From: Halomonas sp. HL-93
Lineage (GTDB): Bacteria; Pseudomonadota; Gammaproteobacteria; Pseudomonadales; Halomonadaceae
Direction: 5' to 3'
Assembly (NCBI RefSeq): GCF_900086985.1
Contig: NZ_LT593974.1
Location: 372,001 to 436,000, forward strand
Length of the DNA: 64,000 bases
The notes beneath the pieces were generated by a model. It did no database searches, was not told the origin of the DNA, and saw only the letters and a program-made list of their open reading frames with translations. The translations under genes and the position numbers were made by a program. Positions 34,282 through 43,657 of the stretch are shown here, in pieces. Each line of letters opens with the position of its first letter. Positions within the stretch are counted from its first letter, which is position 1.

Positions 34282-34314
34282 ACGTGCTACCCGTTGCCGG
34301 GTAGCACGTTTTTT
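34282..34314 (+). terminator. Rho-independent terminator after gbdR
   Basis: ACGTGCTACCCG-TTGC-CGGGTAGCACGT is a perfect 12-bp stem followed by TTTTT, 27 bp past the gbdR stop. It isolates gbdR from the dgc operon that follows. Confidence 0.93.
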
Positions 34315-34491
34315 ATGATCGCTACTGGCTATTTTGGCGTTATTCGGCGGCAATGTTGGCAGAAGCACGCGTAGTGGTCGTGTTCAAGACACAATGACGT
34401 TTTTGGAATTTCCGCTGTCGTTTCCAAGAGCAGTTCACCCCAACGTCAGCGCTATGCTCGCTACATTCATCAATGTTGCTGGAGCTTAGCC

Positions 34492-35469
<978 letters not shown>

Positions 35470-35498
35470 TTGAACTGAGACCGACACTGGACGCGATC

Positions 35499-35608
35499 GG
35501 GGCGTCGGGGATAGGCCGGAGAGGAGGTTCTTCGCCATGGATGGCGAAGGTAGCGCCCAGGGATGGGTTCACAGCGCCTCCTCGCAGGTCTATCGCCGAA
35601 CCAGCCCC
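35499..35608. repeat. Structured intercistronic repeat, copy 1
   Basis: The core TTCGCCATGGATGGCGAA (35531-35548) folds as a hairpin and is followed by GTAGCGCCCAGGGATGGG. GAGGAGG/CCTCCTC (35521-35527 with 35577-35583) closes it, and an imperfect outer stem extends to GGGGC/GCCCC. A second copy at 38343 keeps the core but changes the paired arms together. Confidence 0.75.
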
Positions 35609-35660
35609 GAGACTGCCAAGCCAGATGTATTGAAGAACAATGATTTTGAGGAATATAACC

Positions 35661-36206
35661 GTGACCAAACTGGCCCCTGCACTGCCCATCGAAGTGGATA
35701 GCGAGACCGGCGTCTGGACAAGCGACGCCCTGCCGATGCTGTATGTACCGCGACACTTCTTTATCAACAACCATGTGGCCGTCGAAGAGGCGCTGGGTGC
35801 CGAGAAGTATGCCGAGATCCTCTACCACGCCGGCTACAAGAGCGCCTGGCACTGGTGCGAGAAAGAAGCCGAATGCCATGGGATCGAGGGCGTGGCCGTC
35901 TTTGAGCACTATATGCTGCGCCTCTCCCAGCGCGGCTGGGGACTCTTTATTACCGAGCACATCGACCTCGATGCCGGTACAGCGAGCGTGCGTCTAGAGC
36001 ACAGCGCCTTTGTTTACCAGCTGGGCAAGACGGGAAAAAAAGAAGAGTACATGTTCACCGGCTGGTTCGCCGGGGCTATGGACCAGATCCTCGCGGCACG
36101 TGGCAGTTCACTGCGCACCGTCGCCGAGCAGACCCAGAGTGCCGCCGAGCCTGACTGCGATGTGGGCATCTTTGACGTCAAGCCGCTGACCGACGGCGCC
36201 CGCTAA
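35661..36206 (+). CDS. DUF5943 (V4R-like) protein of the dimethylglycine operon
   Basis: The protein is 181 aa from a GTG start at 35661, which has TGAGGA nine bases upstream; an ATG at 35640 lacks a ribosome site. It matches the hypothetical PA5397-type protein found between the dipeptidase and dgcA in pseudomonads. Segments LYVPRHFFINNHVAVEEALG, YHAGYKSAWHWCEKEAECHGIEGVAVFEHYMLRLSQRGWG and FTGWFAGAMDQIL resemble V4R/4-vinyl-reductase-like ligand-binding folds. Conserved His and Cys in HWCEKEAECHG could bind a metal, but this is only a visual suggestion. The function is unknown; the fixed position in the operon implies a role in dimethylglycine demethylation. It is 23 bp before dgcA. Confidence 0.75.
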   Translation: MTKLAPALPIEVDSETGVWTSDALPMLYVPRHFFINNHVAVEEALGAEKYAEILYHAGYKSAWHWCEKEAECHGIEGVAVFEHYMLRLSQRGWGLFITEHIDLDAGTASVRLEHSAFVYQLGKTGKKEEYMFTGWFAGAMDQILAARGSSLRTVAEQTQSAAEPDCDVGIFDVKPLTDGAR

Positions 36207-36229
36207 CCCGGCTACGAGGAGAGAACATC

Positions 36230-38314
36230 ATGGCATTCGACGCAATCTTCGAGCCGATCGACATCGGCAAGCTGACCATCCGCAACCGCGTGGTCAGTAC
36301 CGCTCACGCCGAGGTGCATGCCACCGACGGCGGCATGACCACCGAGCGCTACGTCAAGTACTACGAGGAAAAGGCCAAGGGCGGCTGCGGCCTGTGTATC
36401 TGCGGTGGCTCGTCGGTGGTGTCCATCGACAGCCCCCAGGGCTGGTGGAGCTCGGTAAATCTTTCCACCGACCGCATCATCCCGCACTTCCAGAACTTGG
36501 CCGATGCCGTGCACAAGCATGGCGGCAAGATCATGATCCAGATTACCCATATGGGACGCCGCTCGCGGTGGGACGGCTTTGACTGGTCGACCCTGCTATC
36601 GCCCTCGGGTATCCGTGAACCGGTGCACCGCTCCACCTGTAAGACCATTGAGGAAGAGGAGATCTGGCGCATCATTGGTGACTTCGCCCAGGCCGCGCGC
36701 CGAGCGAAAGAGGGCGGGCTCGACGGTGTCGAACTGTCTGCCGTGCACCAGCACCTGATCGACCAGTTCTGGAGCCCAAGGGTCAACAAGCGTACCGACG
36801 AGTGGGGCGGGAGCTTCGAAAATCGTATGCGCTTCGGTATGGAAGTGCTCAAGGCGGTGCGCGCTGAAGTGGGTGACGACTTCTGCGTCGGCATGCGGAT
36901 CTGTGGCGACGAGTTCCATCCGGATGGCCTCTCCCACGACGACATGAAGCAGATCGCCGCCTACTACGATGCCACCGGCATGGTGGATTTCTTCGGCGTG
37001 GTCGGCTCCGGTTGCGACACCCACAACACCTTGGCCAACGTCATTCCTAATATGTCCTACCCGCCAGAGCCTTTCCTACATCTGGCGGCAGGGATCAAGG
37101 AAGTGGTGAACGTGCCGGTGATCCACGCCCAGAACATCAAGGATCCCAACCAGGCCCAGCGTATTCTCGAAGGGGGCTATGTCGATCTGGTCGGCATGAC
37201 CCGGGCACATATTGCCGACCCCCACCTGATCGCCAAGATCAAGATGGGCCAGATCGACCAGATTAAACAGTGCGTGGGCGCTAACTACTGCATCGACCGC
37301 CAGTATCAGGGCCTTGATGTGCTGTGTATCCAAAACGCCGCCACGTCCCGTGAGTACATGGGGCTGCCGCATATCATTGAGAAGACCGAAGGCGCCAAGC
37401 GCAAAGTCGTGGTGGTCGGCGGTGGCCCTGGCGGTATGGAAGCAGCGCGGGTCGCTGCGGAGCGCGGTCACGATGTCACTCTGTTTGAGGCTGCTGACGC
37501 TTTGGGCGGACAGATCACCATTGCCGCCCAGGCCCCACAGCGCGATCAGATTGCCGGTATCACCCGCTGGTTTCAGTTGGAATTGGCTCGGCTGAAAGTC
37601 GATCTGCGCCTGGGCACCCGCGCCGATGAGGCGACCCTGCTCGACCTGCGCCCGGATATCGTCGTGCTGGCCACCGGCGGCCAGCCCTTCCTCAGCCAGT
37701 TCCCGGAGTGGGGCTACGACGAGAACCCTGAGGAGAGCCTGGTGGTCAGCACCTGGGATATCCTCAGCGGCAAGGTCGCCCCGGGCAAGAACGTGCTGAT
37801 TTATGACGCCATCTGCGAGTTCTCCGGCGTCTCGGCGGCGGATTACCTGGCCGACAAGGGCGCCAAGGTGGAGATCGTCACCGACGATATCAAACCCGGC
37901 GCGGCGGTGGGCGGCACCACCTTCCCCACCTACTATCGCAGCCTCTACGAGAAAGAGGTGATCATGTCCTCGGACCTGATGCTGCACAAGGTCTACCGCG
38001 AGGGTGATGGCCTGGTGGCGGTGCTCGAGAACGAGTACACCGGTGCCCTGGAAGAGCGCGTGGTGGATCAGGTGGTGGTCGAGAACGGCGTGCGTCCCGA
38101 TGAAGCGCTTTACTACGCCCTGAAAGCCCAGTCCCGCAACAAAGGACAGGTGGACCTGGAGGCGCTGTACGCCATCAAACCGCAGCCGTGCCTGGTTGAT
38201 GAGAAAGGCGAGGAAGGCGATGGCTTTCTGCTGTTCCGCCTGGGCGACTGCACGGCACCGCGAAATACCCATGCGGCTATCTATGATGCCCTGCGGATCT
38301 GCAAGGACTTTTAA
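36230..38314 (+). CDS. dgcA: Dimethylglycine demethylase, flavoprotein subunit DgcA
   Basis: DgcA, with DgcB, removes a methyl group from dimethylglycine to give sarcosine and formaldehyde. The 694-aa protein is of trimethylamine-dehydrogenase architecture: an N-terminal FMN TIM barrel (about 5-370) and C-terminal FAD/NAD-binding-like Rossmann domains (VVVVGGGPGGMEAARVAAERG at about 395). The iron-sulfur segment reads Cys348-x2-Ala351-x2-Cys354-x11-Cys366, so one of the four ligands seen in TMADH (CIGCNVC) is replaced by alanine. The ATG at 36230 follows GAGGAGAG. The upstream DUF5943 and downstream dgcB are in the same operon. A paralogue with the same alanine lies at 59930. Confidence 0.88.
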   Translation: MAFDAIFEPIDIGKLTIRNRVVSTAHAEVHATDGGMTTERYVKYYEEKAKGGCGLCICGGSSVVSIDSPQGWWSSVNLSTDRIIPHFQNLADAVHKHGGKIMIQITHMGRRSRWDGFDWSTLLSPSGIREPVHRSTCKTIEEEEIWRIIGDFAQAARRAKEGGLDGVELSAVHQHLIDQFWSPRVNKRTDEWGGSFENRMRFGMEVLKAVRAEVGDDFCVGMRICGDEFHPDGLSHDDMKQIAAYYDATGMVDFFGVVGSGCDTHNTLANVIPNMSYPPEPFLHLAAGIKEVVNVPVIHAQNIKDPNQAQRILEGGYVDLVGMTRAHIADPHLIAKIKMGQIDQIKQCVGANYCIDRQYQGLDVLCIQNAATSREYMGLPHIIEKTEGAKRKVVVVGGGPGGMEAARVAAERGHDVTLFEAADALGGQITIAAQAPQRDQIAGITRWFQLELARLKVDLRLGTRADEATLLDLRPDIVVLATGGQPFLSQFPEWGYDENPEESLVVSTWDILSGKVAPGKNVLIYDAICEFSGVSAADYLADKGAKVEIVTDDIKPGAAVGGTTFPTYYRSLYEKEVIMSSDLMLHKVYREGDGLVAVLENEYTGALEERVVDQVVVENGVRPDEALYYALKAQSRNKGQVDLEALYAIKPQPCLVDEKGEEGDGFLLFRLGDCTAPRNTHAAIYDALRICKDF

Positions 38315-38342
38315 CGCGAGCTTGAAGCAGGGGATCTGGGCG

Positions 38343-38437
38343 CCGGTAGCGGGCTGTTGCGAGGGTTGTTTGCCATGGATGGCAAACGTAGCGCCCAGGG
38401 ATGGGTTTACAGCGCCCTCGCAACAGCCCGCTACCGG
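38343..38437. repeat. Structured intercistronic repeat, copy 2
   Basis: A 23-bp arm at 38343-38365 (CCGGTAGCGGGCTG...) pairs perfectly with 38415-38437. Inside are TTTGCCATGGATGGCAAA (38369-38386) and GTAGCGCCCAGGGATGGG. It lies in the 170-bp gap between dgcA and dgcB. Its arms differ from copy 1 but still pair. Confidence 0.8.
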
Positions 38438-38484
38438 TATTCCCGGATGCGATCGCTAGTTGTTCCAGCCATGAGGTGAGCACC

Positions 38485-40503
38485 ATGCTCGAAACGCTCT
38501 TGCCGATATTAATCTTCACCGCCCTGGCGCTGGCGGCGATCGGCGCTGTACGCCGTATACGCCTGTGGCGTCAGGGGCGCCCCTCGCCGGTCAATTTCTT
38601 CAAGGGGTTGGCGGCCGTGCCGCGCCGCTATCTGGTGGATCTGCACCATGTGGTGGGGCGCGACAAGATGATTTCCAACACCCACGTGGCTACCGCCGGT
38701 GGCTTCGTGGCGGCCGCCGTGCTGATGATCCTGGTGCACGGGCTGGGGCTGGCAAGCCCGATCCTGGGAGGGCTGCTGCTGCTGGCCAGCACCTCCATGT
38801 TTATTGGCAGCCTGTTTGTCGCGCGGCGGCGCATTAATCCCCCCGCCCGGCTCTCCAAAGGTCCCTGGATGCGCCTGCCCAAGAGCCTGATGGCGTTCTC
38901 GCTGGGCGTCTTTCTGATCACGCTGCCCACGGTGGGGCTGCTGCCCGAAGGTCTGCTTGAAGGAAGCGGCAGCTGGCTGCTGGCGCTGGTATTGGCGGGC
39001 GTCGTGGCCTGGGGCCTGGGGGAAATGTTTTTCGGCATGACCTGGGGCGGGCCCATGAAGCACGCCTTCGCCGGCGCCCTGCACCTGGCCTTCCACCGTC
39101 GCGCCGAGCGCTTCTCCACGAAAAATGGGGGCGTCGGCCGGTCGACGGGCCTCAAAGCGCTCGACCTGGAAGATGAAGCAGCGCCCCTGGGCGTGGAAAA
39201 GCCCGCCGACTTCACCTGGAACCAACTGCTGGGCTTCGACGCCTGCGTGCAATGCGGTCGCTGCGAGGCGGTGTGTCCGGCGTTTGCCGCCGGTCAGCCG
39301 CTCAACCCCAAGAAGCTGATCCAGGACATGGTGGTGGGCATGGCCGGGGGCAGCGATGCCGCCTATGCCGGCTCTCCCTACCCTGGCAAACCGGTAGGTG
39401 AACACGCGGGCTCGCCCCATGGGCCCATTGTGGCGCTACAAGGCAAGGCGCTGGTCGACGCCGATACGCTATGGTCATGCACGACCTGCCGCGCCTGCGT
39501 GGAAGAGTGCCCGATGATGATCGAGCACGTGGATGCGATCGTCGATATGCGCCGCCACCTGACCCTGGAACGGGGCAAGACGCCCAACAAAGGCGCCGAG
39601 GTGCTCGACAACCTGATCGCCACTGACAATCCCGGTGGTTTCGACCCCGGCTCGCGGCTCAACTGGGCGGCGGATCTCGACCTGCCGCTGATGGCCGATA
39701 TCAAGCAGGTCGACGTGCTGCTGTGGCTGGGTGATGGCGCCTTTGATATGCGCAACCAGCGCACCCTGCGCGCCCTGATCAAGGTGCTTAAAGCCGCTGA
39801 GGTAGACTTCGCGGTGCTGGGTAATGAAGAACGCGACAGCGGCGATGTGGCACGGCGTCTGGGCGACGAGGCGACGTTCCAGTCCCTGGCGAAACGCAAT
39901 ATTGCCACCCTGTCCAAGTATCAGTTCTTGCAGATTGTGACCTGCGACCCCCACAGTTTTCATGTGTTGGGTAACGAGTACGGCGAACTGGGCGGTCCCG
40001 ATGTTAATGCCAACTACAAGGTGCGTCACCACAGCACCTTTATCGCCGAGCTGTTTGAAGCCGGTCGGCTGTCCTTTGCCCCCTGGAAGGGCGGCAGCGT
40101 CACCTATCACGACCCGTGCTACCTGGGCCGTTATAACGGCGAGTTTGAGGCGCCCCGCAACGTGCTCAAGGCGCTGGGTATCGAGGTCAAGGAGATGGAG
40201 CGCTCCGGCTTCCGTTCGCGCTGCTGCGGTGGCGGTGGCGGGGCACCGATCACCGATATTCCCGGCAAGCAGCGGATTCCCGACATGCGCATGAACGACG
40301 TCAAGGAGACCGGGGCCGAACTGGTCGCGGTGGGCTGCCCGCAGTGCACCGCCATGCTGGAAGGTGTGGTGGATGCCAGCGCCGAGGTGCGCGACATCGC
40401 TGAGCTGGTGGCCGATGCGCTGGTTGAGCGCCCCGCCGCCGATGCGCCCGACGCGTCCCGCCGGCCGGCAGCAAACGCAACGGCTGAAGAGGTGACCGTA
40501 TGA
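38485..40503 (+). CDS. dgcB: Dimethylglycine demethylase iron-sulfur subunit DgcB
   Basis: The 672-aa membrane protein has about three to five hydrophobic segments in its N-terminal third (DUF3483-like region) and a heterodisulfide-reductase/glycolate-oxidase type iron-sulfur part. Two 4Fe-4S motifs, CVQCGRCEAVCP and CTTCRACVEECP, are followed by two CCG-type domains (HDPCYLGRYN, CCGGGGGAP and GCPQC). It probably passes electrons from DgcA to the adjacent ETF or to quinone. I use the ATG at 38485 with GAGGTGAG upstream; an in-frame upstream start at 38401 lies within the repeat. The stop overlaps the etfA start (ATGA). Confidence 0.88.
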   Translation: MLETLLPILIFTALALAAIGAVRRIRLWRQGRPSPVNFFKGLAAVPRRYLVDLHHVVGRDKMISNTHVATAGGFVAAAVLMILVHGLGLASPILGGLLLLASTSMFIGSLFVARRRINPPARLSKGPWMRLPKSLMAFSLGVFLITLPTVGLLPEGLLEGSGSWLLALVLAGVVAWGLGEMFFGMTWGGPMKHAFAGALHLAFHRRAERFSTKNGGVGRSTGLKALDLEDEAAPLGVEKPADFTWNQLLGFDACVQCGRCEAVCPAFAAGQPLNPKKLIQDMVVGMAGGSDAAYAGSPYPGKPVGEHAGSPHGPIVALQGKALVDADTLWSCTTCRACVEECPMMIEHVDAIVDMRRHLTLERGKTPNKGAEVLDNLIATDNPGGFDPGSRLNWAADLDLPLMADIKQVDVLLWLGDGAFDMRNQRTLRALIKVLKAAEVDFAVLGNEERDSGDVARRLGDEATFQSLAKRNIATLSKYQFLQIVTCDPHSFHVLGNEYGELGGPDVNANYKVRHHSTFIAELFEAGRLSFAPWKGGSVTYHDPCYLGRYNGEFEAPRNVLKALGIEVKEMERSGFRSRCCGGGGGAPITDIPGKQRIPDMRMNDVKETGAELVAVGCPQCTAMLEGVVDASAEVRDIAELVADALVERPAADAPDASRRPAANATAEEVTV

Positions 40504-41768
40504 GCGAGATTATACGTCGCGATCCGCGTCGCGAGTGGATCGCCCGGAACCGTCTGCATCCCGACTACGCCACGGTGCTGGCTGCAATGGGCGGTGGTGC
40601 GACCAGCGAATGGATGGGCCCCAACGGCGTGGTGCGCAAGGACCCGCGTGCCATCGGCTTTATCGGCCCCAATGGCGTCAGGCGGATTGACCGTAGCGGC
40701 CTCCAGCAGGGCGGGCAGTCACCCGCCGCCGCTGCGGCGGCACGCGATAGTCGGCGCACGGTGACCATTGAGCAGCCCGCCTTCCTGGTGGCCGTGGTGC
40801 CCGACATGACCGGTGGACGTCTCTCCGGTCACGACAAGGACCTGCTGGGGCTGGCCCGGCGCGTGGCGGATGCCGACGCCGACCAGCCAGGCGCCGTGGT
40901 GGCGATCCTGTTCGGCGAGCACAAGGAAGACGCCCTAGGCGAAGCCGGCATCGATTGCGTCGTGCACCTTGAGGATGAGCGCTACGCAGGCTTCGCCCCC
41001 GAGGCACGCCTGGCGGTGTTAAGCGCCGTCGAGCGGGAGATGGCGCCGCGTTTCTGGCTGCTACCGGACTCTCCGCTGGGCGGTGCCGATCTGGGGCGGC
41101 GGCTGTCCCTGCGTCTGGGCGAGCGGGCCGCCACCGGGGTGTGGCAGATTGAGGCCGACCAGGACGCACCGCTTGGCTGGCAGTGTACGGCCCGGGGCGG
41201 CGCCGGAAGCCTGGATATTCAACGGCCTCTACCGCGGGTGGCGCTGGCGCTGGCCGAGTGTGCCGAGCCGGTGGACGAGACCCGCCACGCAGCCGAGCAC
41301 CTGACCCTTTCGGCGTCAATTCCCACCAACTTGTCCCGCATTGAAGACCTGGGGCAGGTGGCGGTGGACCCCGCCGGCGTGGCGCTGGACGAGGCCGAGT
41401 TCATCCTTTCCGGCGGCAACGGCGTCAAGGATTGGGAGGCTTTCCATCACGCTGCGAACGTCCTCGGCGCGACCGAAGGCGCGTCACGCGTCGCGGTGGA
41501 CGACGGCTTCATGGCCCGCGACCGGCAGGTGGGCGCGACCGGTACCTGGGTCACTGCCCGGGTCTATGTGGCGGTGGGCATTTCGGGCGCTATCCAGCAC
41601 CTGCAGGGCATTCAGCGCTGCGACAAGGTGGTGGCGATCAACCTCGATCCGGGGTGCGACATTATCAAGCGCGCCGACCTGGCGGTGATCGGCGACAGTA
41701 CCCAGATCCTGGCCGCGTTAGTGGACATGGTGGAACAGCAGCGGGGAGGGCAGCGCGATGCAGCCTGA
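40500..41768 (+). CDS. etfA: Electron transfer flavoprotein alpha subunit (dgc-associated)
   Basis: The 422-aa protein carries the C-terminal FAD-binding ETF-alpha domain: GATGTWVTARVYVAVGISGAIQHLQGIQ and NLDPGCDIIKRADLAVIGD. It accepts electrons from DgcAB and would feed ETF:ubiquinone oxidoreductase. It is about 100 residues longer than the usual 310-aa subunit. The extra N-terminus has a basic segment (RRDPRREWIARNR) and two tandem GPNGV-R elements (GPNGVVRKDPRAIGF then GPNGVRRIDRSG). It overlaps dgcB by four bases and etfB by eleven. It is a specialised ETF, not the housekeeping copy. Confidence 0.88.
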   Translation: MSEIIRRDPRREWIARNRLHPDYATVLAAMGGGATSEWMGPNGVVRKDPRAIGFIGPNGVRRIDRSGLQQGGQSPAAAAAARDSRRTVTIEQPAFLVAVVPDMTGGRLSGHDKDLLGLARRVADADADQPGAVVAILFGEHKEDALGEAGIDCVVHLEDERYAGFAPEARLAVLSAVEREMAPRFWLLPDSPLGGADLGRRLSLRLGERAATGVWQIEADQDAPLGWQCTARGGAGSLDIQRPLPRVALALAECAEPVDETRHAAEHLTLSASIPTNLSRIEDLGQVAVDPAGVALDEAEFILSGGNGVKDWEAFHHAANVLGATEGASRVAVDDGFMARDRQVGATGTWVTARVYVAVGISGAIQHLQGIQRCDKVVAINLDPGCDIIKRADLAVIGDSTQILAALVDMVEQQRGGQRDAA

Positions 41769-42588
41769 ACGACAGCAACAGGGAATCGACGTGGCGGTAC
41801 TGGTCTCCATCGGTCGCCACCCAACCACCGGTCGCCCGCGGCGCGCCGAGCAGGATGCCCGGGGGCTGGAGCTTGCACTGGCCATGGAGGCGGATCTGCC
41901 GGATATGCGGATCAGCGTGCTGCACGCGGGTCCTCAGGATGATGACAGCGAAGCCGCCCTGCGCGGCTACTTAGGTATGTCCACAGGCGCTGGCATGGGG
42001 CTTGAGTCCATGACCCTGCTCGAGCAGCCCGAGGGCAGCGACGCCATTCCCGCGCTGGCGGCGCACCTGGCGAACGCCGCGCCCCAACTGGTGATCACCG
42101 GCGCCCGGGCGGAGCGCGGTGAAGGGTCGGGGCTTTTGCCCTATGCCCTGGCCGAGCGCCTGGGCTGGCCGCTGGTGAACGGTCTGGCAGCGGTCGAGTC
42201 GGTGGAAAACGGCGTGGTGACGCTGCTTCAGGCATTGCCCCGGGGGCAGCGTCGCCGACTCCAGGTGCGCCTCCCGGCCATCATCAGCGTGGACGAAGCG
42301 GCCCCGGCGGCTCGCCAAAGCGCCTTCGGTCCGGCGCGTCGGGCCACCTTCGCGTTCGCACCCACCAATCCTGAAGCCGACAGCGAGCTGGCGCAATGGC
42401 AGCTGGCCCCCGCGCGTAAACGGCCCAAGCGTCTGAAGATCGTCAAATCCGCTTCGGCCAGGGATCGCTTCAAGGCGGCAGCCGCCAAGTCGGAGGGCAA
42501 GGGCGGGCAGGTGCTCACCGACGTGACCCCCGAGCAGGGCGCCGAGGCGATCTACAAGCTGCTCAAGGAAGAGGATGTACTGCGCTGA
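41758..42588 (+). CDS. etfB: Electron transfer flavoprotein beta subunit (dgc-associated)
   Basis: The 276-aa protein is the FixA/ETF-beta partner of the preceding gene. The AMP/FAD-side motifs are visible: RAEQDARGLELALAMEAD at the N-terminus, QLVITGARAERGEGSGLLPYALAERLGWPLV and LQALPRGQRRRLQVRLPAIISVD. The C-terminus is basic and ends in a segment (QVLTDVTPEQGAEAIYKLLKEEDVL) that resembles the recognition loop tail of ETF. It ends the dgc operon, which stops at a strong terminator 35 bp downstream. A ubiquinone-linked acceptor is not encoded here. Confidence 0.86.
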   Translation: MQPERQQQGIDVAVLVSIGRHPTTGRPRRAEQDARGLELALAMEADLPDMRISVLHAGPQDDDSEAALRGYLGMSTGAGMGLESMTLLEQPEGSDAIPALAAHLANAAPQLVITGARAERGEGSGLLPYALAERLGWPLVNGLAAVESVENGVVTLLQALPRGQRRRLQVRLPAIISVDEAAPAARQSAFGPARRATFAFAPTNPEADSELAQWQLAPARKRPKRLKIVKSASARDRFKAAAAKSEGKGGQVLTDVTPEQGAEAIYKLLKEEDVLR

Positions 42589-42622
42589 CGTTGCTTGCGC
42601 ATCACGCTGCTAACCCTCTTTC

Positions 42623-42649
42623 AAGCCCGCTTTGGCGGGCTTTTCTTTT
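42623..42649 (+). terminator. Rho-independent terminator of the dgc-etf operon
   Basis: AAGCCCGC-TTTG-GCGGGCTT is followed by TTCTTTT. It lies 34 bp after the etfB stop and just before the convergent EamA gene. Confidence 0.93.
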
Positions 42650-42664
42650 GTTGAGGCGTGCGTG

Positions 42665-43552
42665 CTATTGGCTGGTAAACCCCGGATAAAGCAGCAGGCG
42701 CTGTCTTTCCAGGCGCAAGCCGATCCAGGCGTGCACGACCAGCACCAGAATCACCACGCCACCGCCAATAAGCGTCGAGGTCGTGGGTGTCTCACCCAGC
42801 AGCCACCAGACCCACAGCGTGCCCAATGCGGTTTCGACCAGGTAGAACAGCGCCACCTCCGTCGACGGCAGGTAGCGGGTGGCGCTGTTGATCAGCACCG
42901 TGGCAAGCGGCATCTGCACCAGGCCCATGAGGGCCAGTACGCCATAACGCTGGGCATCCAGCGTCAGCGGCGAGGCCATGGGTAGGGCAATGGCCGCCGA
43001 GAGCAGCCCTCCGCCGGCAATTACCGTCATAGGGTCAATCGCTGGATAGCGGCGCAGCAGCGTCAGGTTGCCACCGATGGCCGCCGCGGCTGCCAAGGCA
43101 TAGAGGTTGCCGGTTAGCATCCCCATGGCTCCCTCGCCCATAAATACCAGGCCCATGCCCAGCATGCAGACGGCAATGGCCACCAGCGTTCGCAGCGCGA
43201 CTTTTTCGCCCAGGAAAACCCGCGAAAACAGCGCGGCAAATAGCGGCGCGGTACTCAGGATCACCACCACGTTGGCCACGTTGGCGTTCATGACCGCCAG
43301 CACAAACAGGCTGGATATCAGGCCCAGCAGCAGGGCTGAGGCCAATGAGGAAAACGGGTTGCTGCAGAGCGTCGCAAGCCGCTTGCCTGCCCAGCACAGA
43401 AGCCCCAGCACGCAAAACATCAACAAACCGCGCCAGAACACGATGGTCCAGCCGTCGGTGCGCGCCAGGCGTATCAGCAATCCGTCGAAGCTCAGGAACA
43501 CCACGCCTAGGACTACCGTAAGCAGACCGCGTTGGTACGAACTTAGCTGCAT
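42665..43552 (-). CDS. EamA/DMT-family transporter
   Basis: The 295-aa protein has ten predicted membrane helices in two EamA repeats, beginning MQLSSYQRGLLTVVLGVVFLSFDGLLIRLA and with VALFYLVETALGTLWVWWLLGE near the end, as in drug/metabolite exporters. The start at 43552 follows GGGAG; an in-frame start at 43627 is rejected because it lies in the intergenic region without a ribosome site. The gene is convergent with etfB. Its cargo is unknown; DMT proteins near catabolic loci often export toxic or excess metabolites. The following symporter gene is leftward too, 105 bp upstream. Confidence 0.85.
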   Translation of the reverse strand: MQLSSYQRGLLTVVLGVVFLSFDGLLIRLARTDGWTIVFWRGLLMFCVLGLLCWAGKRLATLCSNPFSSLASALLLGLISSLFVLAVMNANVANVVVILSTAPLFAALFSRVFLGEKVALRTLVAIAVCMLGMGLVFMGEGAMGMLTGNLYALAAAAAIGGNLTLLRRYPAIDPMTVIAGGGLLSAAIALPMASPLTLDAQRYGVLALMGLVQMPLATVLINSATRYLPSTEVALFYLVETALGTLWVWWLLGETPTTSTLIGGGVVILVLVVHAWIGLRLERQRLLLYPGFTSQ

Positions 43553-43657
43553 TGACTTACTCCCGGCGGGTAAAAAGCTAACCGCCCGCCGGTTAGGCGA
43601 GCGGTTGAGAAATGCGCAGCGGGCCAATGGTCATTGGCTCGCTCGGCTGCCCTGCGC

